Source: Streptomyces sp. CB01249
GTDB lineage: Bacteria > Actinomycetota > Actinomycetes > Streptomycetales > Streptomycetaceae
Length of the DNA stretch: 64,000 nt
Assembly (NCBI RefSeq): GCF_001905735.1
Contig: NZ_LISW01000002.1
Span: forward strand, 1,462,426 to 1,526,425
Reading direction: 5' to 3'
Shown here: positions 29,183 to 37,504 of the stretch, in pieces
Numbering within the stretch: position 1 is the stretch's first letter
Layout: every line of letters starts with the position of its first letter
Made by a program: the position numbers and the translations under genes
Notes under the pieces: generated by a model
What the model saw: the letters and a program-made list of their open reading frames with translations, nothing else
Databases searched by the model: none
What the model was told of the DNA's origin: nothing

Positions 29183-29824
29183 ATGGCCCGGAATCGGAAC
29201 ACCGAGGGCCCCGCGCTCGTTGGTCACGACGTGAGCACGACACCACCTGTACTTGCCGCAGAGCTGGCGCAGGCGTGGGCCGACATTCAGCGGTACCACC
29301 CCGAGCTGCCCGATCTCGCCGCACCCGAGTCCCTGATCGGAGAGTCCTCGTCCGCCTGTGGCGCCGAGCTCTCCTTCGAGCGACTGCTCCACGAGGCAGT
29401 CCACGGCATCGCCGCCGCCAGAGGTGTCCGCGACACCTCGCGCGCCGGCCGCTATCACAACCGACGATTCCTGGCGATCGCCGAGGAGCTGGGCCTCGAC
29501 CATGCCGAGGAGCCCCATCCCAGCAGCGGCTTCTCGCTGGTCACGCTCAACCCCGAGGCCAAGCGCCGCTACCGGCCGACGACGGAGCGGCTGCAGCGCG
29601 CCCTCAAGGCGCACACCGTGGCCACCGCCGCCGACACCAAGCGCTCCTTCCGCGGCCCGGCCGCCCGGCACGGCTCCTCCGGAGGGGGCGTGCGGGTCAA
29701 GGCCGTCTGCGACTGCGGGCGCAATGTGCGCGTGGTCCCCTCGGTCCTCGCCCAGGCGCCGATCGTCTGCGGCGGCTGCGGAAAGCCGTTCCGGATCCCG
29801 GAGACCGCGGTCGCGGTGGGGTGA
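29183..29824 (+). CDS. SprT-like zinc metalloprotease-type protein with C-terminal zinc ribbon (213 aa)
   Basis: The central motif LLHEAVHGIAAARGV is HExxH, followed by RYHNRRFLAIAEELGL, whose pattern resembles the SprT-like family. The C-terminus carries a zinc-ribbon-like set CDCGRNVRVVPSVLAQAPIV-CGGCG. The N-terminus to about residue 60 is variable, and ATG 29183 or GTG 29231 could be the start. SprT-like proteins act on DNA-associated or other protein substrates in some organisms, but here only the fold is suggested. It lies alone between the methyltransferase gene and the rpsP operon. Protease activity is inference from the HExxH motif. Confidence 0.7.
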   Translation: MARNRNTEGPALVGHDVSTTPPVLAAELAQAWADIQRYHPELPDLAAPESLIGESSSACGAELSFERLLHEAVHGIAAARGVRDTSRAGRYHNRRFLAIAEELGLDHAEEPHPSSGFSLVTLNPEAKRRYRPTTERLQRALKAHTVATAADTKRSFRGPAARHGSSGGGVRVKAVCDCGRNVRVVPSVLAQAPIVCGGCGKPFRIPETAVAVG

Positions 29825-29981
29825 GCCGATGGGGTGTGGCACAATGGCTAGCTGTACTCGACAGTCGCACAGGACCCCTCTCTCCTCCGGCTGACGCGTC
29901 CATCGGGCACCCGAGTACCGCAACCCCACGTGGCATCTTCGTTGTGCCCAACCACGTCATAGACCAGGAGACACCACTTCC
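29825..29981 (+). promoter_or_regulatory. Promoter/leader region of the rpsP operon
   Basis: The 157 bp before rpsP contain GGCACAATGGCTAGCTGTAC at about 29837-29856, less GC-rich than its surroundings and likely to include the -10 element. About 110 nt of transcribed leader follow, and AGGAG lies 12 nt before the GTG start. I see no recognisable riboswitch or S16 autoregulatory fold, but cannot fold it here. Confidence 0.45.
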
Positions 29982-30416
29982 GTGGCAGTCAAGATCAAGC
30001 TGAAGCGTCTGGGCAAGATCCGTTCGCCTCACTACCGCATCGTCGTCGCCGACTCCCGTACCCGCCGTGACGGCCGGGCCATCGAGGAGATCGGTCTGTA
30101 CCACCCGGTGCAGAACCCGTCGCGCATCGAGGTCAACTCGGAGCGTGCGCAGTACTGGCTGTCCGTCGGCGCCCAGCCGACCGAGCCGGTTCTCGCGATC
30201 CTGAAGCTCACCGGCGACTGGCAGGCGCACAAGGGCCTCCCGGCCCCCGCGCCGCTGCTGCAGCCGGAGCCCAAGGCCGACAAGCGCGCCCTGTTCGAGG
30301 CCCTCTCCAGCGATGGTGAGGAGTCGAAGGGCGAGGCCATCACGCCGAAGGCGAAGAAGGCCGACAAGAAGGCGGACGAGGCTGCTGCCGCCTCCGCCGA
30401 GTCGACCGAGGCCTGA
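29982..30416 (+). CDS. rpsP: 30S ribosomal protein S16
   Basis: S16 is an early-binding protein of the 30S body. The 144-aa product starts at GTG 29982 ([20 protein letters not shown]) and contains [14 protein letters not shown] and the N-terminal RNA-binding segment. The last 45 residues are an acidic/Lys-Ala-rich extension beyond the normal 80-90-residue S16, a common actinobacterial feature. It is first gene of rpsP-khpA-rimM-trmD-rplS. Confidence 0.98.
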   Translation: MAVKIKLKRLGKIRSPHYRIVVADSRTRRDGRAIEEIGLYHPVQNPSRIEVNSERAQYWLSVGAQPTEPVLAILKLTGDWQAHKGLPAPAPLLQPEPKADKRALFEALSSDGEESKGEAITPKAKKADKKADEAAAASAESTEA

Positions 30417-30418
30417 GC

Positions 30419-30658
30419 ATGCTCGAGGAGGCTCTCGAGCACCTCGTGAAAGGCATCGTCGACAACCCCGATGATGTGCAGGTCGCCTCGCGCAACCTGC
30501 GCCGTGGCCGTGTGCTGGAGGTCCGGGTCCACCCCGACGACCTCGGCAAGGTGATCGGCCGCAACGGCCGCACCGCACGCGCGCTGCGTACCGTCGTGGG
30601 CGCCATCGGCGGCCGTGGCATCCGCGTCGACCTCGTCGACGTGGATCAGGTTCGCTGA
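30419..30658 (+). CDS. khpA: KH-domain RNA-binding protein KhpA
   Basis: A 79-aa single KH domain, with the GxxG loop in [18 protein letters not shown] and the family opening [20 protein letters not shown]. KhpA proteins pair with KhpB/Jag in other bacteria and bind many RNAs. The gene starts 2 bp after the rpsP stop, the usual rpsP-khpA-rimM order. Confidence 0.96.
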   Translation: MLEEALEHLVKGIVDNPDDVQVASRNLRRGRVLEVRVHPDDLGKVIGRNGRTARALRTVVGAIGGRGIRVDLVDVDQVR

Positions 30659-30676
30659 CAGAAGTTGAACACCGGC

Positions 30677-30713
30677 ACGGGCCGGGGAGGGCCAAGCGCC
30701 CGCCCCGGCCCGT
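30677..30713 (+). other. Intra-operon hairpin between khpA and rimM
   Basis: Perfect 11-bp GC-rich stem (30677-30687 with 30703-30713) in the 80-bp gap, followed by an AGGAG ribosome-binding site before rimM. There is no T-run, so it may be an RNA processing or stabilising element rather than a terminator. Confidence 0.55.
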
Positions 30714-30738
30714 CGTCGTACGACAGGAGAGACACAAG

Positions 30739-31323
30739 GTGCAGTTGGTAGTCGCGCGGATCGGCCGCGCCCACGGCATCAAGGGCGAGGTCACCGTCGA
30801 GGTGCGCACGGACGAGCCGGAGCTGCGGCTCGCGCCCGGCGCCGTCCTGGCCACCGACCCCGCCACGACGGGCCCGCTGACGATCGAGACCGGCCGGGTG
30901 CACAGCGGCAGGCTCCTGCTGCGCTTCGAGGGCGTGAAGGACCGTACGGCCGCCGAGGCGCTGCGCAACACCCTGCTGATCGCCGATGTGGACCCGGCGG
31001 AGCTTCCGGAGGACCCCGAGGAGTTCTACGACCACCAGCTGATGGACCTGGACGTGGTCCTCGCCGACGGTACCGAGATCGGGCGGATCACCGAGATCAC
31101 GCATCTGCCCTCGCAGGACCTCTTCATCGTCGAGCGGCCGGACGGCAGCGAGGTGATGATCCCGTTCGTGGAGGAGATCGTCACCGAGATCGATCTGGAG
31201 GAGCAGCGCGCGGTGATCACCCCGCCGCCCGGTCTGATCGACCCGAGCGAGGCGGTCGTGGCGTCCGCGCGCGAAGCGGAGGCCGAGGCCGAGGGCTCCG
31301 CGCCGAAGGCCGAGGACGCCTGA
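30739..31323 (+). CDS. rimM: Ribosome maturation factor RimM
   Basis: RimM helps assemble the 30S head around S19. The 194-aa product has the N-terminal RimM domain ([20 protein letters not shown]) and the C-terminal PRC-barrel ([20 protein letters not shown] to [20 protein letters not shown]), then a Glu/Ala-rich tail. The start is GTG 30739 with AGGAG upstream. Its stop overlaps the trmD ATG by one base (TGATG). Confidence 0.97.
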   Translation: MQLVVARIGRAHGIKGEVTVEVRTDEPELRLAPGAVLATDPATTGPLTIETGRVHSGRLLLRFEGVKDRTAAEALRNTLLIADVDPAELPEDPEEFYDHQLMDLDVVLADGTEIGRITEITHLPSQDLFIVERPDGSEVMIPFVEEIVTEIDLEEQRAVITPPPGLIDPSEAVVASAREAEAEAEGSAPKAEDA

Positions 31324-32144
31324 TGCGGCTCGACGTCGTCACGATCTTCCCCGAGTACCTGGAACCGCTGAACGTCTCCCTGGTCGGCAAGGCCCGTACG
31401 TCCGGCCGCCTCGACGTCCATGTGCACGACCTGCGCGACTGGACGTACGACCGGCACAACACCGTGGACGACACCCCGTACGGCGGCGGCCCCGGCATGG
31501 TCATGAAGACCGAGCCGTGGGGCGAGGCGCTGGACGAGGCCCTCGCGGACGGTTACGAGGCCGGCGCGCACTCCCCGGTTCTCGTGGTGCCCACGCCGAG
31601 CGGACGGCCGTTCACGCAGGAGCTCGCCGTCGGGCTCTCCGCGTGCCCCTGGCTGGTCTTCACCCCGGCCCGCTACGAGGGCATCGACCGGCGCGTGACC
31701 GAGGAGTACGCCACCCGGCTGCGGGTGGTCGAGGTGTCCATCGGCGATTACGTGCTGGCGGGCGGGGAAGCCGCGGTGCTGGTGATCACCGAGGCGGTGG
31801 CCCGGCTGCTGCCCGGCGTCCTCGGCAACGCGGCCTCCCACCAGGACGACTCCTTCGCCCCCGGCGCGATGGCCAATCTGCTGGAGGGGCCCGTCTACAC
31901 CAAGCCGCCCGAGTGGCGCGGCCGGTCCATCCCCGAGGTGCTGCTCAGCGGTCACCACGGGCGGATCGCGCGCTGGCGGCGGGACGAGGCGCTGCGCCGT
32001 ACGGCCGCCCACCGGCCCGATCTGATCGAGCGCTGGGAGGCGTCCGCCTTCGACAAGAAGGACCGGGAGATGCTCTCCATCCTCGGCTGGTCGCCCGAGC
32101 CGGGTGGCCGATTTTGGCGCAGGCCCGAGGCCGTGGAAGAATAG
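31323..32144 (+). CDS. trmD: tRNA (guanine-37-N1)-methyltransferase
   Basis: TrmD forms m1G37 next to the anticodon and prevents frameshifting. The 273-aa SPOUT enzyme has [16 protein letters not shown], the DDTPYGGGPGMVMKTEPW region, and the trefoil-knot SAM site PARYEGIDRRVTEEY followed by EVSIGDYVLAGGEAAVLVI. It closes with the substrate-binding C-terminal domain. Translationally coupled to rimM. Confidence 0.98.
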   Translation: MRLDVVTIFPEYLEPLNVSLVGKARTSGRLDVHVHDLRDWTYDRHNTVDDTPYGGGPGMVMKTEPWGEALDEALADGYEAGAHSPVLVVPTPSGRPFTQELAVGLSACPWLVFTPARYEGIDRRVTEEYATRLRVVEVSIGDYVLAGGEAAVLVITEAVARLLPGVLGNAASHQDDSFAPGAMANLLEGPVYTKPPEWRGRSIPEVLLSGHHGRIARWRRDEALRRTAAHRPDLIERWEASAFDKKDREMLSILGWSPEPGGRFWRRPEAVEE

Positions 32145-32273
32145 GCCGCTGCCGTCCGTCCGGCGTGCGCCCCTGCCACAGGGGGACACGACGCCCGCTC
32201 CGACGAGACCGGCCCCTGACATTCATCACTCTCCCGTCGATGACCTGTGGCATCGGCGAAGAAAGCAGACAAC

Positions 32274-32624
32274 ATGGCTTCCCTGCTCGACGACGTCAAT
32301 GCCGCGTCGCTGCGTACCGACGTCCCGGCGTTCCGCCCCGGTGACACCGTCAACGTTCACGTCCGCGTGATCGAGGGCAACCGCTCCCGTGTCCAGCAGT
32401 TCAAGGGCGTCGTCATCCGCCGCCAGGGCGCGGGCGTCAGCGAGACCTTCACGGTCCGCAAGGTCTCCTTCAGTGTCGGCGTCGAGCGCACCTTCCCGGT
32501 GCACAGCCCGATCTTCGAGAAGATCGAGCTCGTGACCCGCGGTGACGTCCGTCGCGCCAAGCTGTACTTCCTCCGTGAGCTGCGCGGCAAGGCCGCGAAG
32601 ATCAAGGAGAAGCGCGACCGCTGA
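32274..32624 (+). CDS. rplS: 50S ribosomal protein L19
   Basis: L19 lies at the 30S-50S interface. The 116-aa product begins [20 protein letters not shown] at ATG 32274, with [20 protein letters not shown] and the C-terminal [20 protein letters not shown] typical of the family. The ATG at 32274 is preferred to a GTG at 32247 because it gives the normal N-terminus. A 129-bp gap containing a small hairpin (about 32170-32184) separates it from trmD, so a private promoter is possible. It ends the translation operon and directly precedes the signal peptidase array. Confidence 0.97.
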   Translation: MASLLDDVNAASLRTDVPAFRPGDTVNVHVRVIEGNRSRVQQFKGVVIRRQGAGVSETFTVRKVSFSVGVERTFPVHSPIFEKIELVTRGDVRRAKLYFLRELRGKAAKIKEKRDR

Positions 32625-32669
32625 GCTGACTGCCTGGTCCACAGGGTGTCCGGTTAAGCTCTGGCCCCG

Positions 32670-33452
32670 ATGGACACGCAAGCAGAACTTCAGGAGCGCG
32701 ATCGCTCCTCCGCACCCGATACGGGTCCGGGGGAGGGGTCGCGCTCTTCGCGTGTCCGCGTCCGGCTCACCGCACCGAGGTCCTGGCGGCTGTCCTGGCG
32801 GGGCACGCTCGGGCTCGGCGCGGTCTGCGCGGTGTTCGTGCTCCTCTTCAGCACCTTCGTGGTGCAGCCCTTCCTGATCCCCAGCGGTTCGATGGAGCAG
32901 ACGCTCCGGGTGGGCGACCGGGTGCTCGTCAACAAACTGGCGTACCGCTTCGGCGCCGTCCCCCGCCGCGGTGACGTGGTGGTCTTCGACGGCACCGGCT
33001 CGTTCGTACGCGAGGGGGCGGAGCAGAACCCCGTCACCGCGCTGCTGCACGGGGCCGCGGCGTCCCTCGGGCTCGCCGAGCCCGCCGAGACCGACTTCGT
33101 GAAGCGGGTGGTGGGCGTGGGGGGCGACCGGGTGGTCTGCTGCGACGTGCGGGGCCGGATCGAGGTGAACGGCCGGCCGCTGGACGAGGACTACCTCTTT
33201 CCCGGGGACGCGCCCTCGAAGGTGCCCTTCGACATCGTGGTGCCGGAGGGCACCCTGTGGATGATGGGCGACCACCGCTCCCGTTCCCGGGACTCCCGCG
33301 ACCACCTGGGGGAGCCGGGCGGCGGCATGGTGCCGGTGGACCGGGTGGTCGGGCGGGTCGACTGGTTCGGCTGGCCGCTGGGCCGGGTCGGCTCGCTGCC
33401 GGGCACCGCCGCCTTCGACTCCGTACCGGCGCCCGGCCCGTCGCATGGGTAG
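32670..33452 (+). CDS. sipW: Type I signal peptidase (SipW position)
   Basis: Type I signal peptidases cleave signal peptides from exported proteins on the outer face of the membrane with a Ser-Lys dyad. The 260-aa protein has one N-terminal TM segment (TLGLGAVCAVFVLLFSTFVV), the Ser box PFLIPSGSMEQTLRVGDRVL and the Lys box DFVKRVVGVGGD. Box E is MMGDHRSRSRDSR. It lacks the C-terminal hydrophobic segment seen in the fourth gene. It is first of five tandem paralogues; the next start overlaps its stop by 8 bp. Confidence 0.95.
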   Translation: MDTQAELQERDRSSAPDTGPGEGSRSSRVRVRLTAPRSWRLSWRGTLGLGAVCAVFVLLFSTFVVQPFLIPSGSMEQTLRVGDRVLVNKLAYRFGAVPRRGDVVVFDGTGSFVREGAEQNPVTALLHGAAASLGLAEPAETDFVKRVVGVGGDRVVCCDVRGRIEVNGRPLDEDYLFPGDAPSKVPFDIVVPEGTLWMMGDHRSRSRDSRDHLGEPGGGMVPVDRVVGRVDWFGWPLGRVGSLPGTAAFDSVPAPGPSHG

Positions 33453-34506
33453 CCACGGGCGCCACGGTGCCCCGGCGGCGGACGGAGGGGCGCGCTCCCT
33501 GCCCACCCGGGCCGAGCGGCGCAGGCTGGCCCGCAAGGTGCAGCGCAAGCGCCGCAGATCGGCGGCACGGGAGATCCCGCTGCTGATCATGGTGGCGCTG
33601 CTGATCGCGCTCGTCCTCAAGACCTTCCTCGTACAGGCGTTTGTGATCCCGTCCGGCTCGATGGAACAGACCATCCGGATCGGCGACCGGGTGCTCGTGG
33701 ACAAGCTGACGCCCTGGTTCGGCTCGAAGCCGCAGCGCGGCGACGTCGTCGTGTTCCGCAACCCCTCGGACTGGCCGCCGCCGATCCAGGAGAGCCCCGG
33801 GGAGTCGCCCGTCGTCGTGAAGCAGGTGAAGCAGGTGCTCACCTTCGTCGGGCTGCTGCCCTCGGACGACGAGCAGGACCTCATCAAGCGGGTCGTGGCC
33901 GTCGGCGGCGACACCGTGAAGTGCTGCGCGTCGGACGGCAGGCTCCTCGTCAACGGCATGGCGGTCACGGAACCGTACGTCTATCCCGGGGATTCACCCT
34001 CCACCATCAAATTCGAGGTAAAGGTTCCGGAGGGCCGCCTCTTCGTCATGGGCGACCACCGCTCCAATTCCGCCGATTCGCGCTTCCACATGGACAAGAC
34101 GGCGAACGGCACGATCTCCGAGGACGCGGTCGTGGGGCGGGCCAAATGGATCGTCTGGCCCTTCGGGCACTGGACCGGCCTGGAGCAGCGCTCGGCCTTC
34201 GCCTCGGTCCCGGACGCGCGTGCCGGTACGGCGGCCGCCTCGGGACCGTCGAATAGTGTGTCCAGTGATCCAGGCGGATTGATCCGGCTCCCGACCCCTG
34301 CGGAACTCCCGCTCGTTATGGGAGTGGTGGGCCTGCGTCGGCTAGGACGCGGGCGGTGGCACGGAGTAAGGAGTGGATGTGGGGGATTTGGCGGTCGGCG
34401 CACGATCCGGACACGACGAACCCGAGGACCGGCCGGGCCGTCCGGCACATTCCGAGCCCGCCGGAGCGGCGGAGGACGGGACGACGGTGAGCGGGACGGA
34501 CAGTGA
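33445..34506 (+). CDS. sipX: Type I signal peptidase (SipX position), 3' end overlaps next gene
   Basis: Catalytic elements are complete: TM EIPLLIMVALLIALVLKTFL, Ser box FVIPSGSMEQTIRIGDRVLV, Lys box DLIKRVVAVGGDTVKCC and Box E VMGDHRSNSADSR. After about residue 290 the sequence turns Gly/Arg-rich, with no convincing C-terminal membrane anchor, and the frame runs 128 bp into the following gene. The last 40-60 residues may be unselected read-through after a frameshift or loss of a stop. The enzymatic domain should be functional. Confidence 0.9.
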   Translation: MGSHGRHGAPAADGGARSLPTRAERRRLARKVQRKRRRSAAREIPLLIMVALLIALVLKTFLVQAFVIPSGSMEQTIRIGDRVLVDKLTPWFGSKPQRGDVVVFRNPSDWPPPIQESPGESPVVVKQVKQVLTFVGLLPSDDEQDLIKRVVAVGGDTVKCCASDGRLLVNGMAVTEPYVYPGDSPSTIKFEVKVPEGRLFVMGDHRSNSADSRFHMDKTANGTISEDAVVGRAKWIVWPFGHWTGLEQRSAFASVPDARAGTAAASGPSNSVSSDPGGLIRLPTPAELPLVMGVVGLRRLGRGRWHGVRSGCGGFGGRRTIRTRRTRGPAGPSGTFRARRSGGGRDDGERDGQ

Positions 34507-35314
34507 CGGCGGCGCGTCCGGGGGCAGCACGGCCCGGAAGAAGAACCCCCGCCCGTTCTGGAAGGAGCTGCCGCTCCTCATCGGCGTCGCCCTCGTCCTG
34601 GCGCTGCTGATCAAGACGTTTCTGGTGCAGGCGTTCTCGATTCCGTCGGACTCGATGCAGAACACCTTGCAGCGGGGTGACCGGGTCCTGGTGGACAAGC
34701 TGACGCCGTGGTTCGGTTCGGAGCCGGAGCGCGGCGAGGTCGTCGTCTTCCACGACCCGGGCGGCTGGCTGGAGGACAGCCAGGCCCCCGAGCCGAACGC
34801 GGTGCAGAAGTTCCTCAGCTTCATCGGCCTCATGCCCTCGGCCGAGGAGAAGGACCTGATCAAGCGGGTCATCGCGATCGGCGGTGACACCGTGGAGTGC
34901 AAGAAGGGCGGCCCCGTCCAGGTCAACGGCAAGGCGCTGGACGACAAGTCCTTCATCTTCGCGGGCAACAGCGCCTGCGACGACGAGCCGTTCGGGCCGA
35001 TCAAGGTGCCCAAGGGCCGGATCTGGGTCATGGGCGACCACCGGCAGAACTCCCTGGACTCGCGGTACCACCAGAACCTGCCGGGCAACGGCACCGTCTC
35101 CAACGACGAGGTGGTCGGCCGGGCCATCGTGATCGCGTGGCCGATCAGCCGCTGGGCGACCCTCCCGGTCCCGAAGACCTTCGACCAGCCAGGCATCAAC
35201 GCCGCCGCCGCGGCGGCCCCCGGGGTGATCGGCCTCGCGGGGGCGGTGCCCCTGGTGCTCTGGCGCAGGCGGCGCCGGACCACGACCGCCGGCACAGTGA
35301 GGAACGACGCGTGA
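34379..35314 (+). CDS. sipY: Type I signal peptidase, first SipY-like copy
   Basis: I place the start at GTG 34379 because AAGGAG lies 5 nt upstream (34368-34373); the GTG at 34373 overlaps that site. The 311-aa product has an acidic N-terminus, then RPFWKELPLLIGVALVLALL, Ser box FSIPSDSMQNTLQRGDRVLV, Lys box DLIKRVIAIGGDTVECK and Box E VMGDHRQNSLDSR. A C-terminal segment GVIGLAGAVPLVLWRRRRR forms a second membrane anchor. Residues around the active serine are nearly identical to the next gene, indicating recent duplication. Its stop overlaps the next start by 4 bp. Confidence 0.94.
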   Translation: MGDLAVGARSGHDEPEDRPGRPAHSEPAGAAEDGTTVSGTDSDGGASGGSTARKKNPRPFWKELPLLIGVALVLALLIKTFLVQAFSIPSDSMQNTLQRGDRVLVDKLTPWFGSEPERGEVVVFHDPGGWLEDSQAPEPNAVQKFLSFIGLMPSAEEKDLIKRVIAIGGDTVECKKGGPVQVNGKALDDKSFIFAGNSACDDEPFGPIKVPKGRIWVMGDHRQNSLDSRYHQNLPGNGTVSNDEVVGRAIVIAWPISRWATLPVPKTFDQPGINAAAAAAPGVIGLAGAVPLVLWRRRRRTTTAGTVRNDA

Positions 35315-36168
35315 GCGACCTGGCAGACGGAACACAGTCCGAACAGGCGCGGTCCGCGGAGCCCTCGGCCGCCGAGCCTGCTTCCGCCGAGCCCGCGGCC
35401 GGCAAGAAGAAGAAAAGCCGGCCGTTCTGGAAGGAGCTGCCGCTCCTCATCGGTATCGCGCTGGTCCTGGCCCTGTTCATCAAGACGTTTCTGGTGCAGG
35501 CGTTCTCGATTCCGTCGGACTCGATGCAGAACACGTTGCAGCGGGGTGACCGGGTCCTGGTGGACAAGCTGACGCCGTGGTTCGGTTCGGAGCCGGAGCG
35601 TGGTGAGGTCGTCGTCTTCCACGACCCGGACAAGTGGCTCGAAGGCGAACCGACCCCGAAGCCCAACGCCGCGCAGAAGTTCCTGAGCTTCGTCGGGCTG
35701 ATGCCGTCCGCCGAGGAGAAGGACCTGATCAAGCGGACGATCGCGGTCGCCGGTGACACCGTCGAGTGCAAGAAGGGCGGCCCCGTCGAGGTCAACGGCA
35801 AGGCGCTCACCGAGCCGTACGTCTTCGCCGGCAACAGCGCCTGCGACGACATGCCCTTCGGGCCGTTCAAGGTGCCGGACGGGAAGATCTGGGTCATGGG
35901 CGACCACCGCCAGGACTCGGCGGACTCCCGCTACCACACCGACGACGCCAACAAGGGCTTCGTTCCGGTGAGCCAGGTCGTGGGCCGGGCCGTGGTCGTC
36001 GCGTGGCCGGTGAACCGCTGGTCCGTGCTGTCCGTCCCGGACACCTTCGACCAGCCCGGGATCAGCGCCGCCGCCGGTGCCGCACCGGGCGTCCTGGGGC
36101 TCGCGGGCGCGGTGCCCTTCGTGATCCGGCGCAGGCGGAGGCTGACCGCCGGGCGTACTGCCGGGTAG
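35311..36168 (+). CDS. Type I signal peptidase, second SipY-like copy (tandem duplicate)
   Basis: A 285-aa paralogue of the preceding gene: RPFWKELPLLIGIALVLALF, Ser box FSIPSDSMQNTLQRGDRVLV (same as its neighbour), Lys box DLIKRTIAVAGDTVECK and Box E VMGDHRQDSADSR, and the C-terminal anchor GVLGLAGAVPFVIRRRRR. The 150-nt blocks 34610-34759 and 35479-35628 differ at only 3 positions, while the flanks have diverged more. This suggests duplication followed by gene conversion or strong constraint. Start GTG 35311 overlaps the previous stop (GTGA). Confidence 0.94.
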   Translation: MSDLADGTQSEQARSAEPSAAEPASAEPAAGKKKKSRPFWKELPLLIGIALVLALFIKTFLVQAFSIPSDSMQNTLQRGDRVLVDKLTPWFGSEPERGEVVVFHDPDKWLEGEPTPKPNAAQKFLSFVGLMPSAEEKDLIKRTIAVAGDTVECKKGGPVEVNGKALTEPYVFAGNSACDDMPFGPFKVPDGKIWVMGDHRQDSADSRYHTDDANKGFVPVSQVVGRAVVVAWPVNRWSVLSVPDTFDQPGISAAAGAAPGVLGLAGAVPFVIRRRRRLTAGRTAG

Positions 36169-36219
36169 GGTGCCCACGCGGATCAGCGCGATTGTCGATC
36201 TCCGATGGGGGACGCCGGT

Positions 36220-36969
36220 ATGGGTGCAACAGGTCGTACGGACGACGGCCGCGGCCGGCTCGGCAGCAGGCTGTCCGGGGCGGCGGTGGCCCTCGGCTGC
36301 CTGCTCTTCCTCGGCGGCTTCGCCTGGGGCGCGTTCGTCTACCAGCCCTACACGGTGCCCACCGGGTCGATGACCCCGACGGTCGAGGCCGGCGACAAGG
36401 TCCTCGCGCAGCGCGTGGACGGCAGCGAGGTCCGGCGCGGTGACGTCGTGGTGTTCAACGACCCGGAGTGGGGCAACACCCCCATGGTGAAGCGGGTCGT
36501 CGGCGTCGGCGGCGACAAGGTCGCCTGCTGCGGCAAGGACGGCCGCCTCACGGTCAACGGCATACCCATGGACGAACCGTATCTGCGGTCACCCGGCCGC
36601 GCCTCGGCCCAGGACTTCACCGCCGAGGTCCCCAAGGGCCAGCTCTTCCTGCTGGGCGACGACCGCACGGTCTCGCTGGACTCCCGGGTCCACCTGGAGG
36701 ACGCCATGCACGGCTCGGTGCCCCGGGACGCCGTGGAGTCCAGGATCGACGCCGTCGCCTGGCCGCTGGGCTCCATGATCGACCGGCCCGAGGCGTTCGC
36801 CGCGCTGCCGGGCGGCGTCTCGTCGGCCGGGCCGCTCGGGCTCCAGCTGACCTCGATGGTGGTGGGCATCGTGCTCATCCTGGGCGGGGCGGCGTACGGC
36901 CCGCTCGCGGCCCGGGCCGCCCGGCCCAAGCGGAGCGCGCAGCCGAAGGCGACCGCCGGTGTCCGCTGA
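36220..36969 (+). CDS. sipZ: Type I signal peptidase (SipZ position)
   Basis: The most divergent member of the array, 249 aa from ATG 36220 (GGGGGA 7 nt upstream; ATG 36205 would overlap that site). Features: TM AAVALGCLLFLGGFAWGAFV, Ser box YTVPTGSMTPTVEAGDKVLA, Lys box PMVKRVVGVGGDKVACC. Box E reads LLGDDRTVSLDSR, with GDDR instead of the usual GDHR. A C-terminal hydrophobic segment (QLTSMVVGIVLILGGAAYGP) gives a second anchor. The NUDIX gene starts 11 bp before its stop. Confidence 0.94.
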   Translation: MGATGRTDDGRGRLGSRLSGAAVALGCLLFLGGFAWGAFVYQPYTVPTGSMTPTVEAGDKVLAQRVDGSEVRRGDVVVFNDPEWGNTPMVKRVVGVGGDKVACCGKDGRLTVNGIPMDEPYLRSPGRASAQDFTAEVPKGQLFLLGDDRTVSLDSRVHLEDAMHGSVPRDAVESRIDAVAWPLGSMIDRPEAFAALPGGVSSAGPLGLQLTSMVVGIVLILGGAAYGPLAARAARPKRSAQPKATAGVR

Positions 36970-37447
36970 GGTGCGCAGGGTCGCCCGCCTGGTGCTCCTC
37001 GATCCGGACGACCGGATTCTGCTGATGCACGGCTTCGAACCGGAGGACCCGGCCCGCACCTGGTGGTTCACCCCGGGCGGCGGCCTGGAGGGCGACGAGA
37101 CCCATGAGCGGGCCGCGCTGCGCGAGCTGGCCGAGGAGACCGGGATCACCGAGGCCGAACTGGGCCCGGTGATCTGGCGGCGCCGGTGCTCCTTCGACTT
37201 CGACGGCAGACGATGGGACCAGGACGAGTGGTACTTCCTGGCCCGTACGGCACAGACCGCCACGGACACCAGCGGCCACACATGGCTGGAACGCCGCAGT
37301 GTCACGGGGCTGAGGTGGTGGACCTCCGCCGAACTGTCGGCGGCGCGTGAGACGGTGTACCCCACCGGGCTCGCCGACCTGCTCCGGAGGCTGCTCGAAG
37401 AGGGCCCTCCGCGTACGCCGGTGGACCTGGCCCCCGGAAGCGGCTGA
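36959..37447 (+). CDS. NUDIX hydrolase
   Basis: A 162-aa single-domain protein with a perfect Nudix box (GGGLEGDETHERAALRELAEETGI: Gx5Ex7REUxEExGU, here split over residues 40-63). It starts at GTG 36959, overlapping sipZ by 11 bp, and is therefore co-transcribed and probably coupled. NUDIX enzymes hydrolyse nucleoside diphosphate-linked compounds; DQDEWYFLARTA and the C-terminal TYPTGLADL-like region do not identify a specific substrate. Confidence 0.92.
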   Translation: MSAEVRRVARLVLLDPDDRILLMHGFEPEDPARTWWFTPGGGLEGDETHERAALRELAEETGITEAELGPVIWRRRCSFDFDGRRWDQDEWYFLARTAQTATDTSGHTWLERRSVTGLRWWTSAELSAARETVYPTGLADLLRRLLEEGPPRTPVDLAPGSG

Positions 37448-37504
37448 GCGGCCGGGGCGCCGGAGCCCGGCGCACAATGGGGAAACGCACGGCTGAAGGG
37501 GAAC

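Noticed and set aside
32145..32273. Hairpin before rplS as riboswitch or L19 autoregulatory element
   Set aside because: Only a 6-bp stem around 32170-32184; too little to claim a regulatory RNA.
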